Shown: piece by piece, positions 27,201-33,622 of the stretch
How the letters are laid out: every line of letters begins with the position of its first letter
Position numbering within the stretch: the stretch's first letter is position 1
Source: Roseivirga seohaensis
GTDB taxonomy: Bacteria; Bacteroidota; Bacteroidia; Cytophagales; Cyclobacteriaceae
Assembly (NCBI RefSeq): GCF_001592945.1
Contig: NZ_LRPB01000034.1
Span: 309,926-373,925 of the forward strand
Length of the DNA stretch: 64,000 nucleotides
Direction: 5' to 3'
The notes under the pieces: generated by a model
Database searches by the model: none
Told to the model about the DNA's origin: nothing
What the model saw: the letters and a program-made list of their open reading frames with translations, nothing else
Position numbers and translations under genes: made by a program

Positions 27201-27974
27201 CCCGACCGCAAAGAGAAAACGGGAATCAAAGGAGCGATTATCCGTGAAAAAGGCGTGAATGGCGACAGAGAAATGGCTTATGCCATGCATTTGGCTGGTT
27301 TCGATGTGAAGGATATTCACATGACCGACCTTATTTCTGGTGCCGAAGACCTGAGCGATGTAAACTTTATTGCCTTTGTAGGTGGCTTCTCCAATTCGGA
27401 TGTATTGGGCTCTGCCAAAGGCTGGGCCGGTGCTTTCTTGTATAACGAAAAAGCAAAAGCCGCCCTCGACAATTTCTATGCCCGTGAAGACACCATTTCA
27501 TTGGGGATTTGCAACGGTTGCCAGTTGATGGGCGAACTTGGTTTGCTGTATCCAGAACACGAAACGCATCCTAAATTAAAACACAACATTGCAGGCAAAT
27601 TTGAGTCGGGTTTTGTGAATGTAACCATTCCAGAAAATGACTCGGTGATGCTAGGCTCGCTTTCGGGTGCAAGGCTTGGTATTTGGGTGGCGCACGGTGA
27701 AGGCCGTTTTGCTTTACCAGAGAAAGAATCGGCTTACAATGTAATTGCTAAATACTCTTACGAGGCCTACCCTGCTTCGCCAAACGGTTCTGACTACCAT
27801 GTAGCAGGCTTGGCCAGTAAAGACGGCAGACACTTGGCCATTATGCCGCATTTCGAGCGTTCTATCTTCCCTTGGAACTGGGCGCACTATCCAATAGAGC
27901 AACGTAAAGACATCCTCAGCCCGTGGATTAAAGCCTTTTTAAATGCTAAGGAATGGGTGGCTGCGCGAGCGTAG
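24279..27974 (+). CDS. purL: Phosphoribosylformylglycinamidine synthase (full-length PurL)
   Basis: 1231 residues, the large one-chain form with glutaminase. N-terminal PurS-like part, linker, two AIR-synthase-type ATP-binding halves ([15 protein letters not shown] about 165; [25 protein letters not shown] about 250; [18 protein letters not shown] about 450; second half [15 protein letters not shown] about 830) and a C-terminal class I amidotransferase with [17 protein letters not shown] (catalytic Cys about 1076) and [10 protein letters not shown]. Catalyses step four of purine synthesis. Monocistronic here, ended by a hairpin. Confidence 0.97.
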   Translation: [1231 protein letters not shown]

Positions 27975-28023
27975 CTCGGTAATGCGTATTGAGTATTAAG
28001 CCAAAGTGCCTATAAAGTATAAA

Positions 28024-28051
28024 AAACCACTTCGAAAGGAGCGGTTTTTTT
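28024..28051 (+). terminator. Intrinsic terminator of purL
   Basis: Imperfect hairpin around AACCACTTCGAAAGGAGCGGTT followed by seven T. Confidence 0.65.
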
Positions 28052-28195
28052 GTTGGGAGCTGGTGTAGACAGACCATTAAAACACTTTTTAGTCAACACT
28101 ATTTGAAAATTATAAGTGGTTTTTAAAAAATTTCATGAAGTATACATACCTTAAACCTAATTAATATATAAGGTTACCAAACGTTCGAAAATAAC

Positions 28196-29047
28196 ATGCG
28201 CTTTTCACAAAGAATTGGCAAGAAACAAGTAAGAGAGGTTTTACAATTGGACTCGATTGACGCAGCACTCTACAATAGACTTTGGAACCTAATTCTTAAT
28301 ACCTTATTCGCAAAACTTGAGCAGCTGACACAAAAAGATGCTCAGGCTGTATGTGATCACATCTGGACAGAATTCTTTAATGAACGTAAAGATGAAGCTC
28401 CAGAGTATTACACAATGTACGATAGTGATTTCCGAGCTTACTTGAAGGCGAAGTTTTTTGACATTATGCACTGGTATGAGATTTATGACCTTCTGGAATT
28501 CATCTCGGAGTTAGACTCCAAAATTCTGCACACCGAATTTATGGAGAAATGTAACTATGTTCTCAAGAGAGAGTTATCTGGATACAGATTAATAGACAAT
28601 AAGGTTATAAAGACAACAAGTGAAGATGAGATTTCTGCAATCGAAACAGCAATTAATGATTCATCAGCGATTAACTCAGTAAACATACATTTGCGAACAT
28701 CATTGGAACTACTGAGCAATCGCGAAAACCCAGATTACAGAAACTCCATTAAAGAATCCATATCGGCAGTAGAATCTATCTGTGCAATCATTGTCAAAGA
28801 TGACAGTGCAACCCTAGGAGCGGCTATTAAAGTAATTGAAAAGAAATATAGACTTCATAAAGCATTGAAAAGTGCTTTCTCATCTTTATATGGATATACG
28901 AGCGACTCAGGTGGTATAAGACATTCACTTTTAGAAGACGATGTGGAAGTCACCTTCGAAGATGCGAAGTTCATGCTCGTTTCTTGCTCTGCATTTATCA
29001 ATTATTTGAATGAAAAAATAAAACATAACATATCGGCAGTCGATTAA
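28196..29047 (+). CDS. AbiJ-like abortive-infection protein (AbiJ_NTD4 plus HEPN-like C terminus)
   Basis: 283 residues. The opening MRFSQRIGKKQVREVLQLDS and LYNRLWNLILNTLF match the AbiJ N-terminal domain 4 group (about 1-130). The C-terminal half (about 165-280) is helical and resembles the HEPN-type tail of abortive-infection proteins, ending with GGIRHSLLEDD and SCSAFINYL. AbiJ-type proteins stop phage growth, presumably through RNA cleavage by the HEPN part; this is family knowledge, not shown here. It opens the accessory region and is followed by hairpin repeats. An ATAAGGTTACCA motif sits 16 bases upstream of the start. Confidence 0.75.
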   Translation: MRFSQRIGKKQVREVLQLDSIDAALYNRLWNLILNTLFAKLEQLTQKDAQAVCDHIWTEFFNERKDEAPEYYTMYDSDFRAYLKAKFFDIMHWYEIYDLLEFISELDSKILHTEFMEKCNYVLKRELSGYRLIDNKVIKTTSEDEISAIETAINDSSAINSVNIHLRTSLELLSNRENPDYRNSIKESISAVESICAIIVKDDSATLGAAIKVIEKKYRLHKALKSAFSSLYGYTSDSGGIRHSLLEDDVEVTFEDAKFMLVSCSAFINYLNEKIKHNISAVD

Positions 29048-29055
29048 ATCGCTAT

Positions 29056-29360
29056 ACCCAACTCATCCTCGCTTGTATCGAGGATGTAAGAAAAGTCGGT
29101 TTCAAACTGATGAGTAAGTCAAAAGACAAAAGCTTCCAAAATAGCTACCTATGAGATCGGCTATATTTGCAATTCTAACCATAATAAAGGCAGGGATAAT
29201 CATCTATTTTGTTGCTCGAATTATGATGAGCCTATTTAAGAAGAACGACCCAACTTCAAAACGTAAAGCTCTAATCCAATTCCTTTCAATGTTCGGCCTT
29301 CTGATAGGTTTGGCCATACTTGAATTCGGCATTTCATTTTTATTACCAACAGGCGGTTAA
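29056..29360 (+). repeat. Direct repeat unit 1 (hairpin module plus small gene)
   Basis: About 305 bases almost identical to 29554-29858, offset 498. The unit contains a hairpin module (CATCCTCG..CGAGGATG, 29064-29086; then TCGGTTT..AAACTGA at about 29096-29110), a common leader ending AGCTACCTATGAG, and the 69-codon gene. Confidence 0.9.
29151..29360 (+). CDS. Small two-helix membrane protein, copy 1
   Basis: 69 residues with two membrane segments (about 3-25 and 45-66) joined by a basic loop (KKNDPTSKRKA). No family recognised. Nearly identical to the gene at 29649: three amino-acid differences (Ile/Val at 3, Ala/Thr at 55, Gly/Asp near the end), with most silent changes clustered in the last 40 bases. 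It follows AbiJ by 104 bases on the same strand, but the intervening hairpin makes an operon uncertain. Confidence 0.6.
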   Translation: MRSAIFAILTIIKAGIIIYFVARIMMSLFKKNDPTSKRKALIQFLSMFGLLIGLAILEFGISFLLPTGG

Positions 29361-29366
29361 CCAACT

Positions 29367-29531
29367 CATCCTCGATTGTATCGAGGATGTAACACAAATC
29401 GGTTTCAAACCGATTGATATGCTAAATGAAACCTTGCAATCACTGGGTATAGCAAACGGATCCTGAGACAAGCTCAGGAAGACGATTCAATGAAGCCCAT
29501 TCGGAGCGTCATGCTGAACTGGTTTCAGCAT
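29367..29531. repeat. Hairpin repeats between the duplicated genes
   Basis: CATCCTCGAT-TGT-ATCGAGGATG at 29367-29389, ATCGGTTT-C-AAACCGAT at 29398-29414, TCCTGAG-ACAAG-CTCAGGA at 29461-29479 and ATGCTGAA-CTGGT-TTCAGCAT at 29511-29531. The last two belong to a dispersed palindrome type found widely in bacteria. Confidence 0.8.
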
Positions 29532-29553
29532 CCCTCAACTAACCACCAAATAA

Positions 29554-29858
29554 ACCCAACTCATCCTCGATTGTATCGAGGATGAAAGACAAGTTGGTTT
29601 CAAACCGATGAGTATGCCAAAAGACCACAGCTTCCAAAGTAGCTACCTATGAGATCGGCAGTATTTGCAATTCTAACCATAATAAAGGCAGGGATAATCA
29701 TCTATTTTGTTGCTCGAATTATGATGAGCCTATTTAAGAAGAACGACCCAACTTCAAAACGTAAAGCTCTAATCCAATTCCTTTCAATGTTCGGCCTTCT
29801 GATAGGTTTGACTATTCTTGAATTTGGTATTTCATTTTTATTACCAACAGACGGTTAG
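29554..29858 (+). repeat. Direct repeat unit 2 (hairpin module plus small gene)
   Basis: Second copy of 29056-29360, including the hairpin at 29562-29584 and the gene at 29649-29858. A truncated third hairpin module (CATCCTCGATTCC) follows the stop at about 29866. Confidence 0.9.
29649..29858 (+). CDS. Small two-helix membrane protein, copy 2
   Basis: 69 residues, the near-identical twin of the gene at 29151, with the same two membrane segments and basic loop. Both frames are intact, so both could be expressed. The high identity through the leader and the hairpin module shows a recent tandem duplication of the whole gene-plus-repeat unit. Function unknown; candidate roles include a small toxin-like or defence-accessory membrane protein, which is only conjecture from its position beside AbiJ. 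Confidence 0.6.
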   Translation: MRSAVFAILTIIKAGIIIYFVARIMMSLFKKNDPTSKRKALIQFLSMFGLLIGLTILEFGISFLLPTDG

Positions 29859-30364
29859 CCCAACACATCCTCGATTCCACTGTCGCAGGTTCTCCGAACC
29901 TGTGACCACTATTCACCAAGGACTCTGTCCTTGGGAAACCATATTCATCTCCAACATTGAAGCTTTAGACCCTTCGTTCCCTGCCTGCGGCAGGCAGGCT
30001 CAGGGAAAGAAAAGAGACATCATCGAACAATTAATCTTTCCAAGGTCAGTAGGCGCTAGATCATTGTCGTTCAACTAATTCCCTTTTTGCGATTAAACAA
30101 GTAAACCAACAACCTGATTAAAATGGTTAAAACCATTCCCTAACGTTATGCATTCCAATAGCCCACGGCTTAAACCGTAGGCTATAAAGTAAAAGGTTTC
30201 TATCAACCGTTTCAACGGTTTGCCCTAGTCATCGAGGTTTTTAAGACAAATCGGTTTCGAACTAGTAGAGAAATTAACTTTGCATCTGGTTTTCCAGTTA
30301 ATCAGGTAATCAAGCATTAGTCAAATTCATCAATTTTAAAGATATTTAGGTAAAGAAAATCAAC
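29859..30364. repeat. Gene-free mosaic of hairpin repeats before the toxin-antitoxin pair
   Basis: No gene. Contents in order: truncated hairpin module (29866); GTCGCAGGTTC / GAACCTGTGAC (29882-29906); CCAAGGAC-TCT-GTCCTTGG (29916-29934); the 269-base block copy 1 (29953-30221) that includes CCTGCCTGC-G-GCAGGCAGG (29980-29998), a TAGCCCACGG..CCGTAGGCTA palindrome (about 30158-30184) and AACCGTT-TC-AACGGTT (30205-30220); then a decayed hairpin module (30228-30265). The last 100 bases are leader for the antitoxin. Confidence 0.8.
29953..30221 (+). repeat. 269-base direct repeat, copy 1
   Basis: Copy of 30977-31245. Differs by carrying the 19-base palindrome CTGCCTGCGGCAGGCAGGC (29981-29999), absent from copy 2, and by lacking about 20 bases found in copy 2 near 31085-31125. 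A partial third copy lies at 33452-33525 and part of the 3' half at 32954-33010. Confidence 0.85.
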
Positions 30365-30607
30365 ATGGCAACTGTAGATAAATTAAGGAATGGATTGATT
30401 GATAAAATCCTAACAATACAAAACAAGGAGGTTTTGGAAGCACTGGACAAGCTCGTTTCTTCTAGTGTACCAGAAAGCCAAACTGTTCAACTTTCGCAGG
30501 AACAAAAAAAGATGTTAGAAATGAGTGAGGAAGACATAAAAAACGGTAGGCTGATTTCACAAGCTGAAATGGACAAAAGAAATCTAGAATGGCTAAACGC
30601 AATGTGA
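30365..30607 (+). CDS. Antitoxin of a RelE/ParE-type module
   Basis: 80 residues, acidic and helical, with no membrane segment; the C-terminal part MLEMSEEDIKNGRLISQAEMDKRNLEWLNAM is the usual Bacteroidota addiction-module antitoxin end that binds the toxin. Its last 19 bases overlap the toxin gene, a typical arrangement for co-expression. The N-terminal part probably binds DNA to autoregulate. It lies between two copies of a 269-base direct repeat. Confidence 0.8.
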   Translation: MATVDKLRNGLIDKILTIQNKEVLEALDKLVSSSVPESQTVQLSQEQKKMLEMSEEDIKNGRLISQAEMDKRNLEWLNAM

Positions 30608-30903
30608 TATGGACTAAAACAGCCGATATCCAATTTGTCGGAGTACTCGAATATTGGGTAAATAGGAACAAGTCACCCCGATATTCAAAAAAATTAGTCC
30701 GTTTAGTTACCGAACGAACTAAGCAAATCGCCCAATCTCCTTTCATTTACAAATCCACTGATTTTAAAGATGTTTTCGTAGCCTCGCTAGGTAACTTCAG
30801 TATCTATTATAAAGTAACGAAAGATTCCATTCTGATTTCTGCCTTTTGGGATAACCGACAGAACCCGAAAAAATTGCTAGAAATTCTACAGAGCGAAAAA
30901 TAA
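30589..30903 (+). CDS. RelE/ParE superfamily toxin
   Basis: 104 residues, basic, with the superfamily pattern: IWTKTADIQFVGVLEYW at the start, KLVRLVTERTKQIAQSPF in the helical pair, and the C-terminal strands NFSIYYKVTKDSILISAFWDNRQNPKKL. This class either cleaves mRNA on the ribosome (RelE) or targets gyrase (ParE); the sequence alone does not decide, though the FWDNRQNP ending is more common in ParE-like proteins. Overlaps the antitoxin gene by 19 bases. Confidence 0.83.
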   Translation: MAKRNVIWTKTADIQFVGVLEYWVNRNKSPRYSKKLVRLVTERTKQIAQSPFIYKSTDFKDVFVASLGNFSIYYKVTKDSILISAFWDNRQNPKKLLEILQSEK

Positions 30904-31245
30904 CCAACTCATCCTTGATTGCATCGAGGTGGTAAGATAAATCGGTTTTTAACCGACACGATTTAACCTAAATTACAACATTGAAGCTTTAGACCCTTCG
31001 TTCCTCAGGGAAAGAAAAGAGACATCATCGAACAATTAATCTTTCCAAGGTCAGTAGGCGCTAGATCATTGTCGTTCAACTTATTTACCCTTTGCGTTAC
31101 TCAACGCTCTTTTCGGTTATAAAATTAAACCAACAACCTGATTAAAATGGTTAAAACCATTTCCTAAAGTTATGCATTCAAATAGCCCACGGTTTAAACC
31201 GTGGGCTATAAAGTAAAAGGTTTCCATTAACCGTTTCAACGGTTT
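30904..31245. repeat. Hairpin module plus 269-base direct repeat, copy 2
   Basis: No gene. A decayed hairpin module (30907-30955: CATCCTTGATTGCATCGAGG then ATCGGTTTTTAACCGA) is followed by the 269-base block copy 2 at 30977-31245, with ATAGCCCACGGTTTAAACCGTGGGCTAT, a perfect palindrome, at about 31182-31209, and AACCGTT-TC-AACGGTT at about 31229-31244. Confidence 0.85.
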
Positions 31246-31298
31246 ACACCAATTACCCCCTCTTTACAAGCAACATAGGAGACTCTTACTCCATTATC

Positions 31299-31306
31299 TA
31301 TATTTG
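31299..31306 (+). promoter_or_regulatory. -7 box for the second Crp/Fnr gene
   Basis: TATATTTG, an exact TAnnTTTG match, 47 bases before the ATG at 31354. No clear -33 TTG. Confidence 0.4.
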
Positions 31307-31353
31307 CCAATACTATAGCTCAAAAAAGAAAAGTTATACACAAACCGTTGGAA

Positions 31354-31935
31354 ATGGATAGTGAGAAAATATTAGACGAAATTGGAGAAATATATACTCC
31401 GCTATCAACTGAATGTAAACAAGAATTCATTGCCAGTTCAAAAATTAACACCTTCAAAAGAGGTGAAGTGGTAATTCGTGAAAAGCAGTTTTCTAAAAAA
31501 GCCTATTTAATTATGAAAGGCTGTGCACGGGCTTATTACTTAAAAGATGGTAAAGACATTTCAGATTGGTTTACCTTCGAAAATCAGTTTATGGCTTCTG
31601 TTGTGAGTTTTTTTAGTGATGCACCAAGCCCTCACTATGTTGAGTTTGTGGAAGATTCAGTTGTTCTGGAGTTTTCAAAAGACACCGTTGAAAAGCTATC
31701 CAGCAAGCATCATGATTTTGAACGTTTTATTAGTAAAGTGGTAACAGAAACAATGTTAGGTCTTTGCGAAAGATTGTATACCATTCAATTCAATAAAGCG
31801 GAAGATAGGTACAAACACCTCTTAAATATATATCCCGATATAACCCAAAGAATTCCCCTAACTCATATTGCCTCCTATTTAGGTATTACTCTTGAAACTT
31901 TGAGCAGAATAAGAGGTCTTAAAAACTCAATTTGA
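31354..31935 (+). CDS. Crp/Fnr family regulator with FNR-like recognition helix
   Basis: 193 residues from the ATG at 31354 (a TTG two codons earlier is less likely). Beta-roll sensor (about 25-120), dimer helix, and a C-terminal HTH: HIASYLGITLETLSRIRG. The E-T-L-S-R in the recognition helix corresponds to E-T-I-S-R of FNR, which reads TTGAT. There is no cysteine cluster for an iron-sulfur centre. An exact FNR-type box overlaps its stop codon and precedes the next operon, so it very probably controls the 31992-32914 genes and perhaps senses a small ligand or redox state. Confidence 0.9.
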   Translation: MDSEKILDEIGEIYTPLSTECKQEFIASSKINTFKRGEVVIREKQFSKKAYLIMKGCARAYYLKDGKDISDWFTFENQFMASVVSFFSDAPSPHYVEFVEDSVVLEFSKDTVEKLSSKHHDFERFISKVVTETMLGLCERLYTIQFNKAEDRYKHLLNIYPDITQRIPLTHIASYLGITLETLSRIRGLKNSI

Positions 31936-31948
31936 TCTATATCAAATT
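31929..31948 (+). promoter_or_regulatory. FNR-type operator (TTGAT-N4-ATCAA)
   Basis: Perfect 8-4-8 inverted repeat AATTTGAT-CTAT-ATCAAATT, overlapping the stop codon of the Crp/Fnr gene. Its centre (31938.5) is about 33 bases before a GACTTTTG -7-like box (31968-31975), which would put it near -41 from the start of transcription, the classic activator position. Confidence 0.7.
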
Positions 31949-31991
31949 CCAACTCTTCCATTAGAGTGACTTTTGTTGAAAAGAACAAACC

Positions 31992-32330
31992 ATGGAAGAA
32001 AACAACAGACAACTTAAGTCTATTTGGGGAAAGTGGTGGGAATCCATTAGAAAATGGTTTTATCCTGCTTGGTTGGGCTACGAAACTTCAATTCGCTTTT
32101 ACGATTACTCACTATCGGTTCATCAATATTTCATAAAGCAGAAGGATGGTATCGCATCATACATTGGAGAAACTGGCACACAAGTTTTAGATATTTTCTC
32201 GAGCGTGGGTACTTTCGTTGTCTGCACGCTTTTCTTAACTGTGCCCGCCTGTTTTGTGCTTTATAAATTTTTCAAAATTGAAAATTTGACAAGCTCTAAA
32301 TTTGAATCAAAATTGAAACCCATTTTCTGA
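31992..32330 (+). CDS. Small membrane protein in the Crp/Fnr-controlled operon
   Basis: 112 residues. A Trp-rich amphipathic N terminus (SIWGKWWESIRKWFYPAW) is followed by a soluble part and one membrane segment (about 73-95). No family recognised. Its TGA overlaps the next ATG by one base (TGATG), so it is coupled to the NAD(P)H oxidoreductase gene. It may anchor or assist that enzyme, which is inference from the gene order. Confidence 0.6.
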   Translation: MEENNRQLKSIWGKWWESIRKWFYPAWLGYETSIRFYDYSLSVHQYFIKQKDGIASYIGETGTQVLDIFSSVGTFVVCTLFLTVPACFVLYKFFKIENLTSSKFESKLKPIF

Positions 32331-32914
32331 TGAACATGAAAAAAACACTCATAATAAATGGTCATCCTGATGCAGAGAGTTTCAGTTTTGCAATTTCAGA
32401 AGCATATAAGAAGGGCGCACGAGAATCGAATATTGAGATCAAAGAAATTAATATTCGAGAACTGAATTTCAGCCCAAACCTTCAATTTGGTTATCGGAAG
32501 CGAACTGAACTGGAGCCTGATTTACTAGACGCCCAAGAGAAATTAAAATGGGCAGATCATTTGGTTTGGATTTATCCTATTTGGTGGAGTTCTGTACCTG
32601 CCATAATGAAAGGTTTTTTAGACCGGGTACTACTTCCTGGGTTTGCCTTTAGTAAAAGAGAAAAGTCACTACTGTGGGATCCGCATTTGAGAGGGAAAAC
32701 AGCAAGAATAATCTGCACAATGGATCAACCAACATGGTACTATAGACTAGTTTATCGTGGGCCCAGCCATAATGCCATGAAAAGAGGAACCTTGAAGTTT
32801 ATTGGTGTAAAAAAAGTAAAGATCACCGCTATTGGGCCAATAAGGCTATCCAAAGAAGATTTTAGGCTAAAATGGTTGAAGAAAATCGAAAAACTGGGAC
32901 AAATGAACAAGTAG
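32330..32914 (+). CDS. NAD(P)H-dependent flavodoxin-fold quinone oxidoreductase
   Basis: 194 residues (a second ATG at 32336 is a possible start). Opening KTLIINGHPDAESFSFAIS and the central WADHLVWIYPIWWSSVPAIMKGFLDRVLLPGFAF are the FMN and dimer signatures of the KefF/MdaB/NQO-like family. Such enzymes carry out two-electron reduction of quinones or electrophiles, a protective reaction. The upstream FNR-type box and regulator suggest induction by a redox or quinone-type signal. Confidence 0.88.
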   Translation: MNMKKTLIINGHPDAESFSFAISEAYKKGARESNIEIKEINIRELNFSPNLQFGYRKRTELEPDLLDAQEKLKWADHLVWIYPIWWSSVPAIMKGFLDRVLLPGFAFSKREKSLLWDPHLRGKTARIICTMDQPTWYYRLVYRGPSHNAMKRGTLKFIGVKKVKITAIGPIRLSKEDFRLKWLKKIEKLGQMNK

Positions 32915-33148
32915 CAGTCATCTACATCCTTAGTTTTTGTAGACAATAAGCCCAATTAAAATGGTTAAAACCATTTACTAAAGTTATACATTCATATAGC
33001 CCACGGTTTAATCTAACTCTCCTCAATTGTATCAGAGGTTCAAGATAAATCTATTTTATTTACGTCTTTAAAATCAGTAAATTCATGGCTATACTTTGTG
33101 TTTGTGACTGATGAATAAGGTTGCATTTCATTTTAAAAAAGAAAAAAC
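32915..33148. repeat. Decayed repeat modules
   Basis: Partial 3' half of the 269-base block at 32954-33010 (through CCCACGGTTTA) and a decayed hairpin module (CTCCTCAATTGTATCAGAGG) at about 33019-33038. The ATAAGGTTGCAT motif at 33115-33126 lies 22 bases upstream of the next start. Confidence 0.6.
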
Positions 33149-33364
33149 ATGGATTTAATATCACCGGGTATTGGTTTGATTTTGTATCAATCTGTCATAT
33201 TACTGGCTATACTCTTGCCAATTCTATGTCTGGTGAGCATATTAAAGCATCAGTTTAACGGCAACGACAAACTTATATGGGTTCTTGTCGTAATTTTTGT
33301 ACCCATGCTGGGATCAATCCTTTACCTAACGATGGGCCGTAAAAAGAGATTAGAAAGAAAATAA
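33149..33364 (+). CDS. PLD nuclease N-terminal-like small membrane protein
   Basis: 71 residues, two membrane segments (about 12-30 and 42-60) with the pattern KLIWVLVVIFVPMLGSILYLTMGRKKR. This is the PLDc_N motif seen at the start of cardiolipin-synthase-like proteins, here free-standing as often found in Bacteroidota. Function of stand-alone copies unknown. A long inverted repeat follows its stop. Confidence 0.8.
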   Translation: MDLISPGIGLILYQSVILLAILLPILCLVSILKHQFNGNDKLIWVLVVIFVPMLGSILYLTMGRKKRLERK

Positions 33365-33381
33365 AATTTTTCCGTTTGTGA

Positions 33382-33430
33382 AAACCAATCTACTCATCCT
33401 CGATTGTATCGAGGATGAGTAGATTGGTTT
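33382..33430. repeat. Perfect 23-bp inverted repeat with 3-base loop
   Basis: Arms 33382-33404 and 33408-33430, loop TGT, the longest perfect hairpin in the window. Its core is the CATCCTCGAT..ATCGAGGATG module found elsewhere in the region, here extended by matching arms. It is followed by a second module (GGTTTCGAACC) and a partial copy of the 269-base block (33452-33525). It may also act as a terminator for the gene at 33149. Confidence 0.85.
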
Positions 33431-33622
33431 CGAACCGACATGATTTAACATAAACCTCTAACATTAACGTTTTAGCCCCTTTGTTCCCTGCCTGCGGAAG
33501 CTGGCTCAGGGAAAGAAAAGAGACTGCACTTGAAAGTTGTAGCCGTTGCACAGTTTCACTAGATTTAACTCACATTTCTAAAGTAGAGGAATTCAACCTA
33601 TTCAAAACAGATAATACATAAT

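Noticed and set aside
29818..30078. 86-codon ORF after the second small membrane protein
   Set aside because: It runs through hairpin repeats and the 269-base block; its protein lacks any domain and the same block elsewhere does not keep the frame.
29056..33525. CRISPR array or integron cassette array
   Set aside because: Repeat spacing is irregular, units are hairpins of 20-30 bases with long intervals holding genes, no cas or integrase genes are seen, and no attC-like core (GTTRRRY) was found.
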